A stretch of 64,000 nucleotides of DNA, taken from Chryseobacterium taiwanense. GTDB taxonomy: Bacteria > Bacteroidota > Bacteroidia > Flavobacteriales > Weeksellaceae. The DNA lies in NCBI RefSeq assembly GCF_000813825.1, contig NZ_JWTA01000008.1:186001-250000 (forward strand), in the 5' to 3' direction. A program made the translations under genes and the position numbers. Positions 18,463 to 27,152 of the stretch are shown here, piece after piece; within the stretch, counting starts at the first letter, position 1; every line of letters begins with the position of its first letter. The notes beneath the pieces were generated by a model, which searched no databases, was not told where the DNA came from, and saw only the letters and a program-made list of their open reading frames with translations.

Positions 18463-18948
18463 ATGAAAGTTATATTTTTTTTATGCGTAATAAGTTTTAA
18501 TTTTTTGTTTTCACAAGAATTAACGAAAGATGAATATTTGATTTATGGGGAGCATTTAGCAGGCCAACAGTTAAACAGTGGTGAATTTTCTTTAGGGATT
18601 CCTGATGAATATAAAAATTATATGAATATTGAGCATAAAACTTTAGATGAAAAAATTAGAAAAATATCTTCTGTTAAATCATTAGATCTAAGTAAATTGG
18701 AATCTATTGTTACTCAATTAACCAAGGAAAAGTTATCTACTTTTATTTATAAAGATAAAAGTATAGCTATTTTTAAGGAATACTGTAGTCCTATTTATTT
18801 TAAAAATAAAAGAGAAGCATATTTTTTTTCAGTAGGTACAGTACAGTTTAAAGATCGTGATTGGGTAAGTGCAGATAAAGGATTTTATAGGGCATTTAAA
18901 AAAGATAATGGTTACTGGGATGTAGAAGTTTATATACCTATGTACTAG
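18463..18948 (+). CDS. Putative immunity protein for toxin tip 3 (copy A)
   Basis: 161 residues with a signal peptide (MKVIFFLCVISFNFLFSQ). The mature protein begins ELTKDEYLIYGE and ends DVEVYIPMY. No family is recognised. It starts 4 nt after the HETWH toxin cassette. A diverged tandem copy lies at 19064-19549, and the signal peptides, sizes and 3' flanks match, so this pair arose by duplication. Confidence 0.65.
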   Translation: MKVIFFLCVISFNFLFSQELTKDEYLIYGEHLAGQQLNSGEFSLGIPDEYKNYMNIEHKTLDEKIRKISSVKSLDLSKLESIVTQLTKEKLSTFIYKDKSIAIFKEYCSPIYFKNKREAYFFSVGTVQFKDRDWVSADKGFYRAFKKDNGYWDVEVYIPMY

Positions 18949-18990
18949 ATATTTTTATATTTCTAATTAAATTTTGTATGAAATAAATAG

Positions 18991-19016
18991 CGAGTAATCT
19001 AAATGATTACTCGTTT
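18991..19016 (+). terminator. Terminator after immunity copy A
   Basis: CGAGTAATC / GATTACTCG stem (9 bp) with a 5-nt loop and a short T-run. The whole 3' flank is repeated after copy B. Confidence 0.6.
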
Positions 19017-19063
19017 ATAGTAACATTAAAAGATCAACCCTATCTTTTACAAAGGTATAGCTT

Positions 19064-19549
19064 ATGAAAATTATATTATTTTTATGCGTAATAAGTTTTA
19101 ATTTTTTGTTTTCACAAGAATTAACGAAAGATGAATATTTGATTTATGGGGAAGTATTAGCTGGTCAACAGTTAAATAGTAGTGAATTTTCTTTAGGGAT
19201 TCCTGATGAATATAGAAATTATATGAATATTGAGCATAAAACTTTAGATGAGAAAATTAGAAAAATGTCTTCTGTTAAATCGTTTGATTTGACTAAAATG
19301 GATTCTATTGTTACTCAATTAACCAAAGAAAAACTATCTACTTTTATTTATAAAGATAAAAGCATGGCTATTTTGAAAAATTATTATAGTCCTATTTATT
19401 TTAAAAATAAAAAAGAGGCTTATTTTTTTTCAGTAGGTACAGTACAACTTAGAGATCGTGATTGGGTAAGTGCAAGTAAAGGATTTTATAGGGCATTTAA
19501 AAAAGATAATGGTTACTGGGATGTAGAAGTTTATATACCTATGTACTAG
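19064..19549 (+). CDS. Duplicated immunity protein (copy B)
   Basis: 161 residues, the same length as copy A and highly similar throughout (same signal peptide core and the same DVEVYIPMY end), with scattered substitutions such as YGEHLAGQQ to YGEVLAGQQ and KSLDLSKLES to KSFDLTKMDS. There is no toxin gene directly in front of it, so it is an orphan immunity gene created by tandem duplication. It may widen protection against variants of the HETWH toxin; that role is inferred. Confidence 0.6.
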   Translation: MKIILFLCVISFNFLFSQELTKDEYLIYGEVLAGQQLNSSEFSLGIPDEYRNYMNIEHKTLDEKIRKMSSVKSFDLTKMDSIVTQLTKEKLSTFIYKDKSMAILKNYYSPIYFKNKKEAYFFSVGTVQLRDRDWVSASKGFYRAFKKDNGYWDVEVYIPMY

Positions 19550-19591
19550 ATATTTTTATATTGCTAATTAAATTTTGTATGAAATAAATAA

Positions 19592-19616
19592 CGAGTAATC
19601 TAAATGATTCTCGTTT
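19592..19616 (+). terminator. Damaged terminator after immunity copy B
   Basis: Same hairpin as at 18991-19016, but one base is lost from the 3' arm (GATTCTCG instead of GATTACTCG), leaving a bulged stem. Confidence 0.45.
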
Positions 19617-19632
19617 ATTGATAATATACTAA

Positions 19633-20247
19633 ATAAAAGAGTTTAATAGATGTTTTATTGCACATATAAATATAACAGAACAAAATCCTAAAGGAAATTC
19701 GCAGATTGGGGAAGTGAAACCAGTGCATTTTGAGCTTCCTGCAAGTGATGGTAGAGAAGACAGTGTGAGTTCAATATATAGCTATTTACAAATACAGAAT
19801 TAAGATGTTGCTACTCAATTCTTTGAATTTGCGGCGGAACATACAACAGTAGAATTTGCCCAAGATACATTTAATTTTACCGATGGGTATAGTACTAGTA
19901 TAATTGGTACTAGCCATTCTGTCAATCAAAGTGTAAGCGCTGGACAAATGTTAGCTCCATACGCTTTTGGAGGTCATGTTTTAAAAGATGGAACACATAC
20001 TGAAAATGTACATTCTCATCCAAGTATTGGTGATTATGCTCCTTCTGGCTTTGCAGTATTATTTCCAAACGGACAACCAAGTTATGGAATTAATCCTTTT
20101 CATGGGAAAGGAGGAGATAAGGGAAACCCACAAACTAATGGTTTGACGAGATATTTGTATAGTCCTAGTTTAGTTAAAAGTGTGGGAAGAGGATATGTTC
20201 AGTATGATGATAAAAACGCAATTTATAAAGGGAAAACAAAAAAATGA
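19633..20247 (+). pseudogene. Broken RHS tip: JAB-like toxin with in-frame stop
   Basis: The frame is open from 19633 to 20247 apart from one TAA at 19801-19803 (context IYSYLQIQN-stop-DVATQFFEF), which could be a single C-to-T change of a CAA Gln codon. The RHS core is missing altogether. After the stop, the piece with an ATG at 19948 encodes 99 residues containing HTENVHSHPSIGDYAPSGF, which resembles the HxHP...S part of JAB/MPN-type metalloproteases known as RHS toxin tips. The C-terminus GRGYVQYDDKNAIYKG recurs in the second remnant at 26266-26529. Its stop overlaps the immunity gene start by 4 nt (ATGA), showing that the pair was once translationally coupled. Confidence 0.7.
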
Positions 20248-20717
20248 AAAGAATAATATTATTAATTTTTTTAGCCAACTTCTTATTGAGTTGTAAATCT
20301 CAACTTAATAGAAAAGAAGCGGAATATATTTTAGATACAGTTTTAGAAGTTTCTAGTAAAAATAGAATTAAATATAACTTTATAATTTTAACATCTATGA
20401 ATGTCAGAGATACAGCATTTTATAAAAATGGAAAATTTGGCATTGGTATTACAATTATGGATAGTAAAGCGACAGATGGATTAAATTATGAAAAAATATA
20501 TTCTTATAAAGGAATTCCTATTGTATCGCAAGATTCTTTAAAGATTTTTAATTCTTTGCTTACTCCTATTTCTTATCAAAATCTTAATGAAAATTCTATA
20601 AAAGGCTTAAATTATGATCCATTTAATATCACATTAATTTTTGATAAAAAATCGAAGTTACTATATACCTTTCCAGAAAATTATGAAAATTATTTTAAGA
20701 AATTTAATAAAAATTAA
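20244..20717 (+). CDS. Putative immunity lipoprotein of the JAB-like toxin
   Basis: 157 residues with a signal sequence and lipobox (NFLLSC). It overlaps the end of the broken JAB-like toxin by 4 nt. It is distantly related to the lipoprotein at 26536-27078: both have a short N-terminal helix, then LNYEKIYSYKG / FNYSNVYSIHG, then a strand ending in FPE / LPE. Both follow JAB-like toxin remnants, which strengthens the idea that this is an immunity family. The gene itself is undamaged although its toxin is broken. Confidence 0.65.
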   Translation: MKRIILLIFLANFLLSCKSQLNRKEAEYILDTVLEVSSKNRIKYNFIILTSMNVRDTAFYKNGKFGIGITIMDSKATDGLNYEKIYSYKGIPIVSQDSLKIFNSLLTPISYQNLNENSIKGLNYDPFNITLIFDKKSKLLYTFPENYENYFKKFNKN

Positions 20718-20790
20718 ATCATTGATTTTTAGAATTCATTAAAAAAGATAATCTTATAACAAGAGTGGGGATCCCACCTACTCCTGTTTA
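20717..20790 (+). repeat. Cassette-boundary spacer, second copy
   Basis: Similar to 17361-17437 (CATTGATTTT, then CTTA, ACAAG and a hairpin followed by CCTACTC and TGTTTAT). It marks the end of a toxin-immunity cassette. Confidence 0.55.
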
Positions 20791-20865
20791 TTTTTGAAGA
20801 GAAAACATATGCAAATGGCTAAAGAATATTCCTCGTGTATCTGACTTAGTGATAAATTATTCCTA

Positions 20866-20973
20866 AAAATAATAAGTATATTTACAACTATACGCACAGC
20901 ATTTGGGAATGTACGCCTTAGCTACACTAAAAATACTCATGTCAGAGTAGAAGCTCTTGAAAAAATAACTATT
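20866..20973 (+). pseudogene. Decayed RHS core fragment
   Basis: Recognisable at DNA level as the segment encoding NKYIYSYTDHLGNVRLSYT ... AEALEE in the complete RHS gene (14060-14150), but with several small insertions and deletions (CATTTGGGAATGTACGCCTTAGCTAC instead of the intact order) and stops. It breaks off soon after the GAAGCTCTTGAA motif. It is the scar of a further cassette whose toxin is gone. Confidence 0.7.
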
Positions 20974-21028
20974 AGTGATTTGATTAGCGTATAACTGACG
21001 GAAATCTTAGCTATAAATAACCATAATA

Positions 21029-21388
21029 ATGAAAAAAATATTATTCCTATTGATTTTAATGCTTTTTTCTTTAAAAAGTTTTGGTCAAAAAATAGATTGT
21101 CATGAAAACTTAGAATTTAAAGAAATATTTTTTTACCATATCAAATACGTCGAAAATAGTATTACTCTTTCACAAGACTCGACATTTAGAAAATCAGTAA
21201 TTTTCATTTCAAATTATGCACCAGTATCGGTCGAAAGTATTATGAATTACGCTAGAACTTATCCTATTGGTATATTTAAAGAAGATTTAAAGAATTGGCT
21301 AAAATGGTATGAAGAAAATAAATGTAAAAATATACAATTTAAAAGTTCATATATAATACCAGACGTTTATAAAGCTACAATTAAGTAG
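21029..21388 (+). CDS. Small secreted protein, possible orphan immunity protein
   Basis: 119 residues with a signal peptide (ending SLKSFGQ). The mature part begins KIDCHENLEF, and no family is recognised. It follows the decayed RHS fragment at 20866-20973 and is AT-rich like the other immunity genes, so it may be the survivor of a lost toxin-immunity pair. It is the last gene of the RHS array; the convergent MG2/plug paralogue starts beyond it. Confidence 0.5.
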   Translation: MKKILFLLILMLFSLKSFGQKIDCHENLEFKEIFFYHIKYVENSITLSQDSTFRKSVIFISNYAPVSVESIMNYARTYPIGIFKEDLKNWLKWYEENKCKNIQFKSSYIIPDVYKATIK

Positions 21389-21455
21389 AGATAATGTTTT
21401 TTCAAGTAGATTATAACAAAAAAACACTACTCTTCTCACCTCTCACCAATAACTC

Positions 21456-23861
21456 TTACTTAACAGCCTCATTATAATAAACAGGAGCATAATCTCTATC
21501 ATCAAACCCCATAATAATCACTTTATAGCTCTTAGCATCATCATTATTGAAGAACTGTATTTTTGCAGGTTCTTTAGGATCTGTTTTTAAGGAAGAGTTC
21601 CAGTAAAGTGTAGTTCGTACATCCTGCGAAATACTATTGAAATTGTCGTTGCCATATATTGGGCTTACAAAAGGAACTTCTTTGTCGAAGCCGTTCAGGG
21701 TGATCTGTTTTAATTTTGAAGGAAGATCAGCATTGTTGGCAGAACCTGAAATTCCTCCTCTGCGGGTATAGATCGCAATAGCTCCGCCACCGCCGCCGGA
21801 ACCACCTAAGAAATAATCTTTCATCACTTTTACCATAGCAATATCCGCTGTTGAAACCGTGCTTACCTGTGAAGGATCAATCTTCATTTCATCTAAATAG
21901 ATGTTTACCGTACTGCCTCTTAATTTCGGAACATAATTTCCCATATCCATTTCAAGGGTTAATCCTGCCACTCTTCCCTGTAGCCATTGCAGGATATTCA
22001 TAGATCCCTGAGCGGTATTGGTATTGTCGTTCACAAAATCAAAAATGGTTTCATTAGCGCTTTGGAATAAAGGACCGCTTAGCTTTTCATTAAGCTCTTT
22101 TGTTTTATCTTTTTTTACCGCTTGTAGCTTTACTTCTTCAATGAGGGTTGCTTTTTCGTTAATCGAACTCTGATTATTTTTTGTGGTCACATATCTTTTG
22201 ACCTGATCGGTAGGTTGATCGTTATTCGTACGCTGTACCAAAGTATAATGACTTCCCGGTAAATTGCCTTTCAAAGAAACAAAAGAATAATCGGGCTGAA
22301 AGATGACTTGAACCTGTTCTTTAGGAATTTTAGGATCATTCAGTTGATAAGAAAACTTAATAGAATCTTCAAATATCAAACCTCTTAAAGTAAAGAATCC
22401 GTTGGCATCTGTTTTTACCTGATACAGCTTTGTCCCTTTATCCGGCATACTGAACAAGAGATTCATAGCAGTATTTGCTGCAGGTTTCCCCTGAATGCTT
22501 ACCTTTCCTTTATAAGAAATATAAGGTTGAGGTTGCGAGCTTATGATCGGGTAGGTTCCTGATAATAGAGTTTTCCAATCAAATCTTTTCCAGGTTTCGG
22601 TTAGTAAAAGAGCATCAAATGCTTCCGAATTACGGTTGGGAGTAAAATATTGAGAAGGTCTGTAGATTTTTGAACGGATATCACCAGTAAGCCATAAAGT
22701 ACTCAGTAAACTATTTTCATCTTCTGAACTTTCAGAATTTCCATCGAGCACAAGCACAGTATACCCATCATTTTCAGCATTCTGAGCAATGGTAAACGAA
22801 TTGGAAGCTCTAGGCGATGGATCGAGAGATAAAGACTGAAGGGTAGGTTTTTTAATATTCAAAAGATCGGGCTGTACAAAACAAAGTCGGTGAGCCAGAA
22901 CATTTTCCTTATCATCAAATACCGTAAGTTGTAATATTCCATTAATGAGCTGGTTGGCAGGGATAGTATAGGTCTGTTCCAGAATTTTTCCCGACTTCAC
23001 TTTGAAAACCAACTGATTGTTGATCATAGCAATCACTTTATATACCGTTCCCGGGGCAATATTTTTTGATTGTAAAGAAAATTTTATCGCTTCATTAGTA
23101 CTTGTCACCTGAAGATGGATTCCGGAATCAGCTACAGGAGGTAAATTTACGGTTTGTTTATTCCCTTTAGAATCGGTGACAATAAGCTGGTATTTTTTTC
23201 CTGTTGTTGGAGTTAATGAAAAGGCTCCGACATTCTGATCAAATCCTTTAAAAGAGGTAATTTTCACCTCAGGTTTTTCCATATCCACTACATAGCCGCT
23301 CCATTCAGAAGGAGTAATCCCTTTCGACTGCAGTCTAACGGCGAATTTGGTGGCAATTCCGTCTATAAAAGTTCCGCTTTCCGGAAATGCAGCGGCTGTC
23401 CATTGAGAATTATCGTTGATGACCAGTTTTTGAGGAGAAGAAGGATTATACACCACAATAGGTCGTAAGGTCTGAAAATCTTCACTGAAATTGGTCATCC
23501 ATGTTGTATAAGCCCGGACATAATAGATTCCTTCTTTTAAATTGTCAGGGAGCGTAAGATTGCCGTTGCCTTTTCCGTTAATTAAAGGAAGGATTTTTTT
23601 GCTGATCTGCGTTTTATTGCTGTCATATAATTCTACAAATAAAGACGTAGAAATTGCCGAAAGTTCATACCCATTAAAAACAAAAGATTTAAACCAAAGA
23701 TTTTCTCCGGCAACAAAGCTGTTTTTATTAAAAACCAGATGAATCTTTTCCTGAGGATATTTTTCCGAAAATATTTCTAAAGCTTTCTCTGCCTTATCCT
23801 GTGCCTGAAAATTACCCAGTGCTAGTAAAATAAACAAAAAAGAGATGAGTTTCTTTGACAT
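21456..23861 (-). CDS. MG2-like/TonB-plug-domain surface protein (paralogue 2)
   Basis: 801 residues, homologous along its full length to the protein at 4449-6848. Shared landmarks are the EKYPQEKIHL start of the MG2-like region, YVRAYTTWMTNFSEDFQ, the carboxypeptidase-regulatory-like segment (YKGKVSIQGKPAANTAMNL), and a plug-like domain (NILQWLQGRVAGLTLE ... GAIAIYTRRGG). The signal peptide ends near GNFQAQ. There is no barrel domain. Together with its paralogue it brackets the RHS locus in direct orientation. The function is unknown; a role with an outer-membrane transporter or at the cell surface is only suggested by the domains. Confidence 0.8.
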   Translation of the reverse strand: MSKKLISFLFILLALGNFQAQDKAEKALEIFSEKYPQEKIHLVFNKNSFVAGENLWFKSFVFNGYELSAISTSLFVELYDSNKTQISKKILPLINGKGNGNLTLPDNLKEGIYYVRAYTTWMTNFSEDFQTLRPIVVYNPSSPQKLVINDNSQWTAAAFPESGTFIDGIATKFAVRLQSKGITPSEWSGYVVDMEKPEVKITSFKGFDQNVGAFSLTPTTGKKYQLIVTDSKGNKQTVNLPPVADSGIHLQVTSTNEAIKFSLQSKNIAPGTVYKVIAMINNQLVFKVKSGKILEQTYTIPANQLINGILQLTVFDDKENVLAHRLCFVQPDLLNIKKPTLQSLSLDPSPRASNSFTIAQNAENDGYTVLVLDGNSESSEDENSLLSTLWLTGDIRSKIYRPSQYFTPNRNSEAFDALLLTETWKRFDWKTLLSGTYPIISSQPQPYISYKGKVSIQGKPAANTAMNLLFSMPDKGTKLYQVKTDANGFFTLRGLIFEDSIKFSYQLNDPKIPKEQVQVIFQPDYSFVSLKGNLPGSHYTLVQRTNNDQPTDQVKRYVTTKNNQSSINEKATLIEEVKLQAVKKDKTKELNEKLSGPLFQSANETIFDFVNDNTNTAQGSMNILQWLQGRVAGLTLEMDMGNYVPKLRGSTVNIYLDEMKIDPSQVSTVSTADIAMVKVMKDYFLGGSGGGGGAIAIYTRRGGISGSANNADLPSKLKQITLNGFDKEVPFVSPIYGNDNFNSISQDVRTTLYWNSSLKTDPKEPAKIQFFNNDDAKSYKVIIMGFDDRDYAPVYYNEAVK

Positions 23862-24163
23862 ATCAACTTCAATATTTGTTGGAAATATTTAAACATAAAA
23901 GTACATGATTTAAGACTCGAATACAATGTCAGTACCTTAAAAGTATATTAAAATATTATTAAAAATAGGAGAGGTTTATTAGTAATTTCAGTGATGGATG
24001 TTGAAAAATAAAAACAATTGGCTGCATTTATTGATGTATGGTAATAAAACTTACCTTTTTATCTCTTTATCTTTGGATCCTCAAATAGAGAAGAGAATGA
24101 AACCCTTTCTGGCTATTTGATTTTGCTTATATTTAGAACAAACTTTTTAAACAATAAAATAAT
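23862..24163. other. Divergent intergenic region before the YceI gene
   Basis: About 300 bp separating the minus-strand MG2/plug gene from the plus-strand YceI gene. It contains the -7 box at 24068-24075 and otherwise AT-rich sequence with no ORF or RNA signature. Confidence 0.45.
24068..24075 (+). promoter_or_regulatory. Bacteroidota -7 box for the YceI gene
   Basis: TATCTTTG matches TAnnTTTG; it would leave a leader of about 80 nt before the ATG at 24164. A -33 TTG at usual spacing is not visible. Confidence 0.5.
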
Positions 24164-24841
24164 ATGAAAAAACTTAGTGTAATTGCATTAGTAGGAGTAG
24201 GATTGCTTGCAGCATCTTGTAACAAAGAAAAATCAGCAGAAGCAGCAGCTACGGGAACAGAACAGACAGTAGCAGAAAGCAAAGGAGAAGTATTGGCAGT
24301 AGATACAGTAGCTTCTGTAGTAAACTGGAAAGCATTCCACAAAGGAGGAATGGCTCCTCGTTGGGGAACTCTTACCGTAAAATCTGGTGACCTAAGCGTT
24401 GAAAACGGTACTGTAGCAGCTGGAAACTTTGTGATCGATATGAACTCTATCAAAGTAGATCCTGCTTCAGTAACTGAAAAAGATAAAAAACCGGCTGACC
24501 TTGAAGCGCACTTGAAAAACCCTGACTTCTTCGATACAGCAAAAAATCCAACTTCTGATTTTAAAATCACTAGCGTAACAGATCTTAAAGAAGCACCGAA
24601 AGATGCTGTAGCTGGAGCTAACAAAACAGTAAGCGGAAACCTTACTTTATCAGGAAAAACAATGAACGTTACATTCCCGGCTAAAGTAGATGTTGCAGAA
24701 GGTACTGCAGCGATTCAGGCTAAATTTACAGTAAACAGAGCAGACTGGGGAATCAAATTCGGAACTTCTGAAGCAGATCCTGCAGAATGGATGATCAGCA
24801 AAGACATCGAAATTGCTGTAGATGTAAAGGCTAAAAAATAA
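24164..24841 (+). CDS. YceI-family lipoprotein
   Basis: 225 residues. Lipobox LLAASC (Cys19) after a short signal sequence, then a low-complexity Ala/Glu linker and a YceI domain (about residues 45-223; landmarks VVNWKAFHKGG, LEAHLKNPDFFDT, ADWGIKFG). YceI proteins are lipocalin-like barrels that bind isoprenoid-type lipids in the periplasm or envelope. Codon use is strongly biased and GC-richer than the neighbouring genes, suggesting high expression. A single-gene unit with its own promoter box and terminator. Confidence 0.92.
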   Translation: MKKLSVIALVGVGLLAASCNKEKSAEAAATGTEQTVAESKGEVLAVDTVASVVNWKAFHKGGMAPRWGTLTVKSGDLSVENGTVAAGNFVIDMNSIKVDPASVTEKDKKPADLEAHLKNPDFFDTAKNPTSDFKITSVTDLKEAPKDAVAGANKTVSGNLTLSGKTMNVTFPAKVDVAEGTAAIQAKFTVNRADWGIKFGTSEADPAEWMISKDIEIAVDVKAKK

Positions 24842-24865
24842 TATTGTTAGACTATAAAATCTTTG

Positions 24866-24895
24866 AAGCTGCCTTTTTATAAGGCAGCTTTTTTC
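24866..24895 (+). terminator. Rho-independent terminator
   Basis: AAGCTGCCTT / AAGGCAGCTT stem (10 bp), 5-nt loop, then TTTTTT. It ends the YceI transcript and may also serve the convergent hydrolase gene. Confidence 0.9.
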
Positions 24896-24907
24896 TATCT
24901 ATTTACA

Positions 24908-25951
24908 TTATCTGGACAAAGAATCTGCCTCAATAACAGCATCTGCAAATTCCTTTGGAGCCTCCTGCGGTAAGTTGTGCCCTATTCCTCCTGTTAAAGT
25001 ATGATGTACATATTTTCCTTTATATTTAGAAGCATAATTTTCAGGAAGCGGAAATGCAGCTCCATTGGCATCACCTTCAAGGGTAACCGTAGGTACCTTG
25101 ATGTCTGGTGATTTTGCAAGTTGGGCTTCCAGCTCGTCATATTGTTTTTCTCCAGGAGCTAATCCAAGACGCCAACGGTAATTATGAATAACAAGATCCA
25201 CATGATCAGGATTGTTAAATGCTTTGGCAGAACGTTGGTAGGTTTCTTCATCAAATGACCATTTGGGCGATGCGGTTTTCCAGATCAGCTTGTTAAAAGC
25301 TTCTGTATTATTCTTATAACCTTTATATCCCCTTTCCGTTGCAAAATAATATTGATACCACCATAAGAATTCTGCATTGGGCGGAAGCGGATTTTCATTT
25401 GCCTTTGGACTTCCGATCAGGTATCCGCTCACGGCTACTAGTGCCGATACACGCTCCGGCCATAGAACAGCCATAATATCAGCGGTTCTTGCCCCCCAGT
25501 CAAAACCACCAATAATGGCTTTATCTATTTTTAAGGCATCCATGAAGGCAATAATGTCGAGTGCCACAGCAGATTGTTGACCGTTGCGAATGGTTTTCGG
25601 AGATACAAAAGTAGTGGTTCCGTAACCTCTAAGATAGGGAACCAATACCCGATATCCTTTTGCAGCTAGCAGTACGGAAGATTTTTCGAAACTATGGATA
25701 TCATACGGCCATCCGTGAAGCAATATGACGGGTTTTCCGGTTTTTGGCCCAACCTCTGCATATCCTACATCAAGCAGACCTGCCCTAATCTTTTTTGTAT
25801 TTTGAAATTGAGAACTGGCTGAAGTATCAATAGGACTCTCTTTCCCTTCTGAAATTTGCTGTGCCTGTAATGACGATACACCTGGTGCTAAAGACATTAT
25901 TACCGCAAGTGCAATGATTGCTTTTTTGCTAAAATTTGATAGTGTTTTCAT
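24908..25951 (-). CDS. Secreted alpha/beta hydrolase, epoxide hydrolase-like
   Basis: 347 residues with a Sec signal peptide (to about SSLQAQQ). Alpha/beta-hydrolase core with an oxyanion-hole motif HGWPYD (His79), nucleophile elbow GGFDWGAR (Asp151 in the nucleophile position) and a C-terminal GGIGHNLPQE (His325). The Asp nucleophile points to the epoxide hydrolase/haloalkane dehalogenase branch and not to an esterase. Substrate unknown. It is transcribed alone on the minus strand and has a -7 box at 25977-25984. Confidence 0.85.
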   Translation of the reverse strand: MKTLSNFSKKAIIALAVIMSLAPGVSSLQAQQISEGKESPIDTSASSQFQNTKKIRAGLLDVGYAEVGPKTGKPVILLHGWPYDIHSFEKSSVLLAAKGYRVLVPYLRGYGTTTFVSPKTIRNGQQSAVALDIIAFMDALKIDKAIIGGFDWGARTADIMAVLWPERVSALVAVSGYLIGSPKANENPLPPNAEFLWWYQYYFATERGYKGYKNNTEAFNKLIWKTASPKWSFDEETYQRSAKAFNNPDHVDLVIHNYRWRLGLAPGEKQYDELEAQLAKSPDIKVPTVTLEGDANGAAFPLPENYASKYKGKYVHHTLTGGIGHNLPQEAPKEFADAVIEADSLSR

Positions 25952-25976
25952 TATATTTTTTTAAGTAATTAGGTTA

Positions 25977-25984
25977 CAAACATA
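25977..25984 (-). promoter_or_regulatory. -7 box for the hydrolase gene
   Basis: On the minus strand this reads TATGTTTG (TAnnTTTG), 26 bp before the start codon. No -33 TTG is seen. Confidence 0.4.
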
Positions 25985-26265
25985 TTGTATATCTAATGAC
26001 TGATCATCTATTAAATAGATGAACTGGGCATTTTGGGCGTTGAAATAGACATTGATGTCTTTAATAGAAAGTTTTAGATCTTAAAAAAAGAATAAAGTCA
26101 GAACAAACGGAACTACTCTTATTTCATGTCCATTTATATAAGAAGGCTCGTTTTAATATTTTTAGATAGAGTTTTATTACAAAAAATTAGAGGTAGAAAG
26201 TGTTTTAATTAGGCTTGTAGTACATCCTACCATACCTAAATTTAGGAGAAAAACCATTTCATATT

Positions 26266-26529
26266 ATGAATCAAGCTTCAGGTATTGACTTTGATCATTC
26301 ACATCCTTTAGGTTCAAATATTGCCACGAGTAACTTTAATGCAAGTTTTAGAGGTGGGGGCAATCCCTCAGTTTGAGAGAATTGTTGGTGACATAGGAGT
26401 AGCTAAATCAAATAGTGGTATCTTTAAAAGTTTTCATGTCTTTTCATCGTGGAAATATCCAAACCAGGAGGTAATGGATACATAAAATATGATGATAAAA
26501 AAGCAATGTATGTTGGTCCAAATAAATAA
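26266..26529 (+). pseudogene. Second decayed JAB-like toxin remnant
   Basis: An ATG at 26266 opens a frame with FDHSHPLGSN, a HxHP motif like JAB-type toxins, but it stops at 26374-26376. Similar coding continues in another frame (PQFERIVGDIGVAKS), and the final part (NGYIKYDDKKAMYVG) returns in yet another frame, matching the C-terminus GYVQYDDKNAIYKG of the toxin remnant at 19633-20247. At least two frameshifts separate the pieces. The adjacent lipoprotein gene is related to the immunity gene of that toxin. About 314 bp upstream (25952-26265) hold no other gene. Confidence 0.6.
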
Positions 26530-26535
26530 TAAAAT

Positions 26536-27078
26536 ATGAATAAGTTATGTACAGTTAGTTTTCTTTTGCTTTTCTTATTAGCAATATCCTGTAAAAGTCA
26601 GAGTTACAAAGAAACAAAAACTGTTATAATCCCTATGATTGAATGTTATATAAAATATAAAAATGAAAAAAATACAATTGATAGTAAAAAAAACATTATT
26701 GTAATAGGTGCGAAAATTCGTGATAATGATAATAAAGATTTAAGTATAAGTTTTTATTTCATAAATCCTCAATTATTGCAAAGTTTCAACTATTCTAATG
26801 TATATTCAATTCATGGTTATAAAATGATAGTTGATAAATCATTAAATAAATACGATGTATTAGACTATGCATTTAAAGGTATGGAAGTACCATATGAAAA
26901 CTTTAATGTAGCAAAAGCTCCTTTTTCTTACAGTACGGATTACTGGAATATTATTTTAAATTCTAAAAACGAAGTTATTGAAATTTTACCAGAAGAGAAA
27001 TCTAAAAAAATCAAAAGTACATTGGAAGAGAGAAGAGTTAAGTTCTCAAAAGATTATATTGATTACTCCTCTTTATAG
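26536..27078 (+). CDS. Putative immunity lipoprotein paired with a dead JAB-like toxin
   Basis: 180 residues with signal sequence and lipobox (LLAISC). It starts 6 nt after the end of the decayed JAB-like toxin remnant and shares distant similarity with the lipoprotein at 20244-20717 (FNYSNVYSIHG motif and a strand followed by EILPE). The frame is intact and AT-rich. Best explained as an immunity gene kept after its toxin decayed, about 5 kb from the main RHS array. The function is inferred from context. Confidence 0.6.
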   Translation: MNKLCTVSFLLLFLLAISCKSQSYKETKTVIIPMIECYIKYKNEKNTIDSKKNIIVIGAKIRDNDNKDLSISFYFINPQLLQSFNYSNVYSIHGYKMIVDKSLNKYDVLDYAFKGMEVPYENFNVAKAPFSYSTDYWNIILNSKNEVIEILPEEKSKKIKSTLEERRVKFSKDYIDYSSL

Positions 27079-27126
27079 TTTCATCCAATAAATATGATTT
27101 TGAAGTTTTAGGTAATATTATAGAGT

Positions 27127-27152
27127 AAACCACCGCGTAATTACGGTGGTTT
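27127..27152. terminator. Bidirectional terminator
   Basis: AAACCACCG / CGGTGGTTT stem with an internal CGTAATTACG palindrome. It lies between the convergent lipoprotein (26536-27078) and APH-fold kinase genes and has T/A-runs on both sides. Confidence 0.8.
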
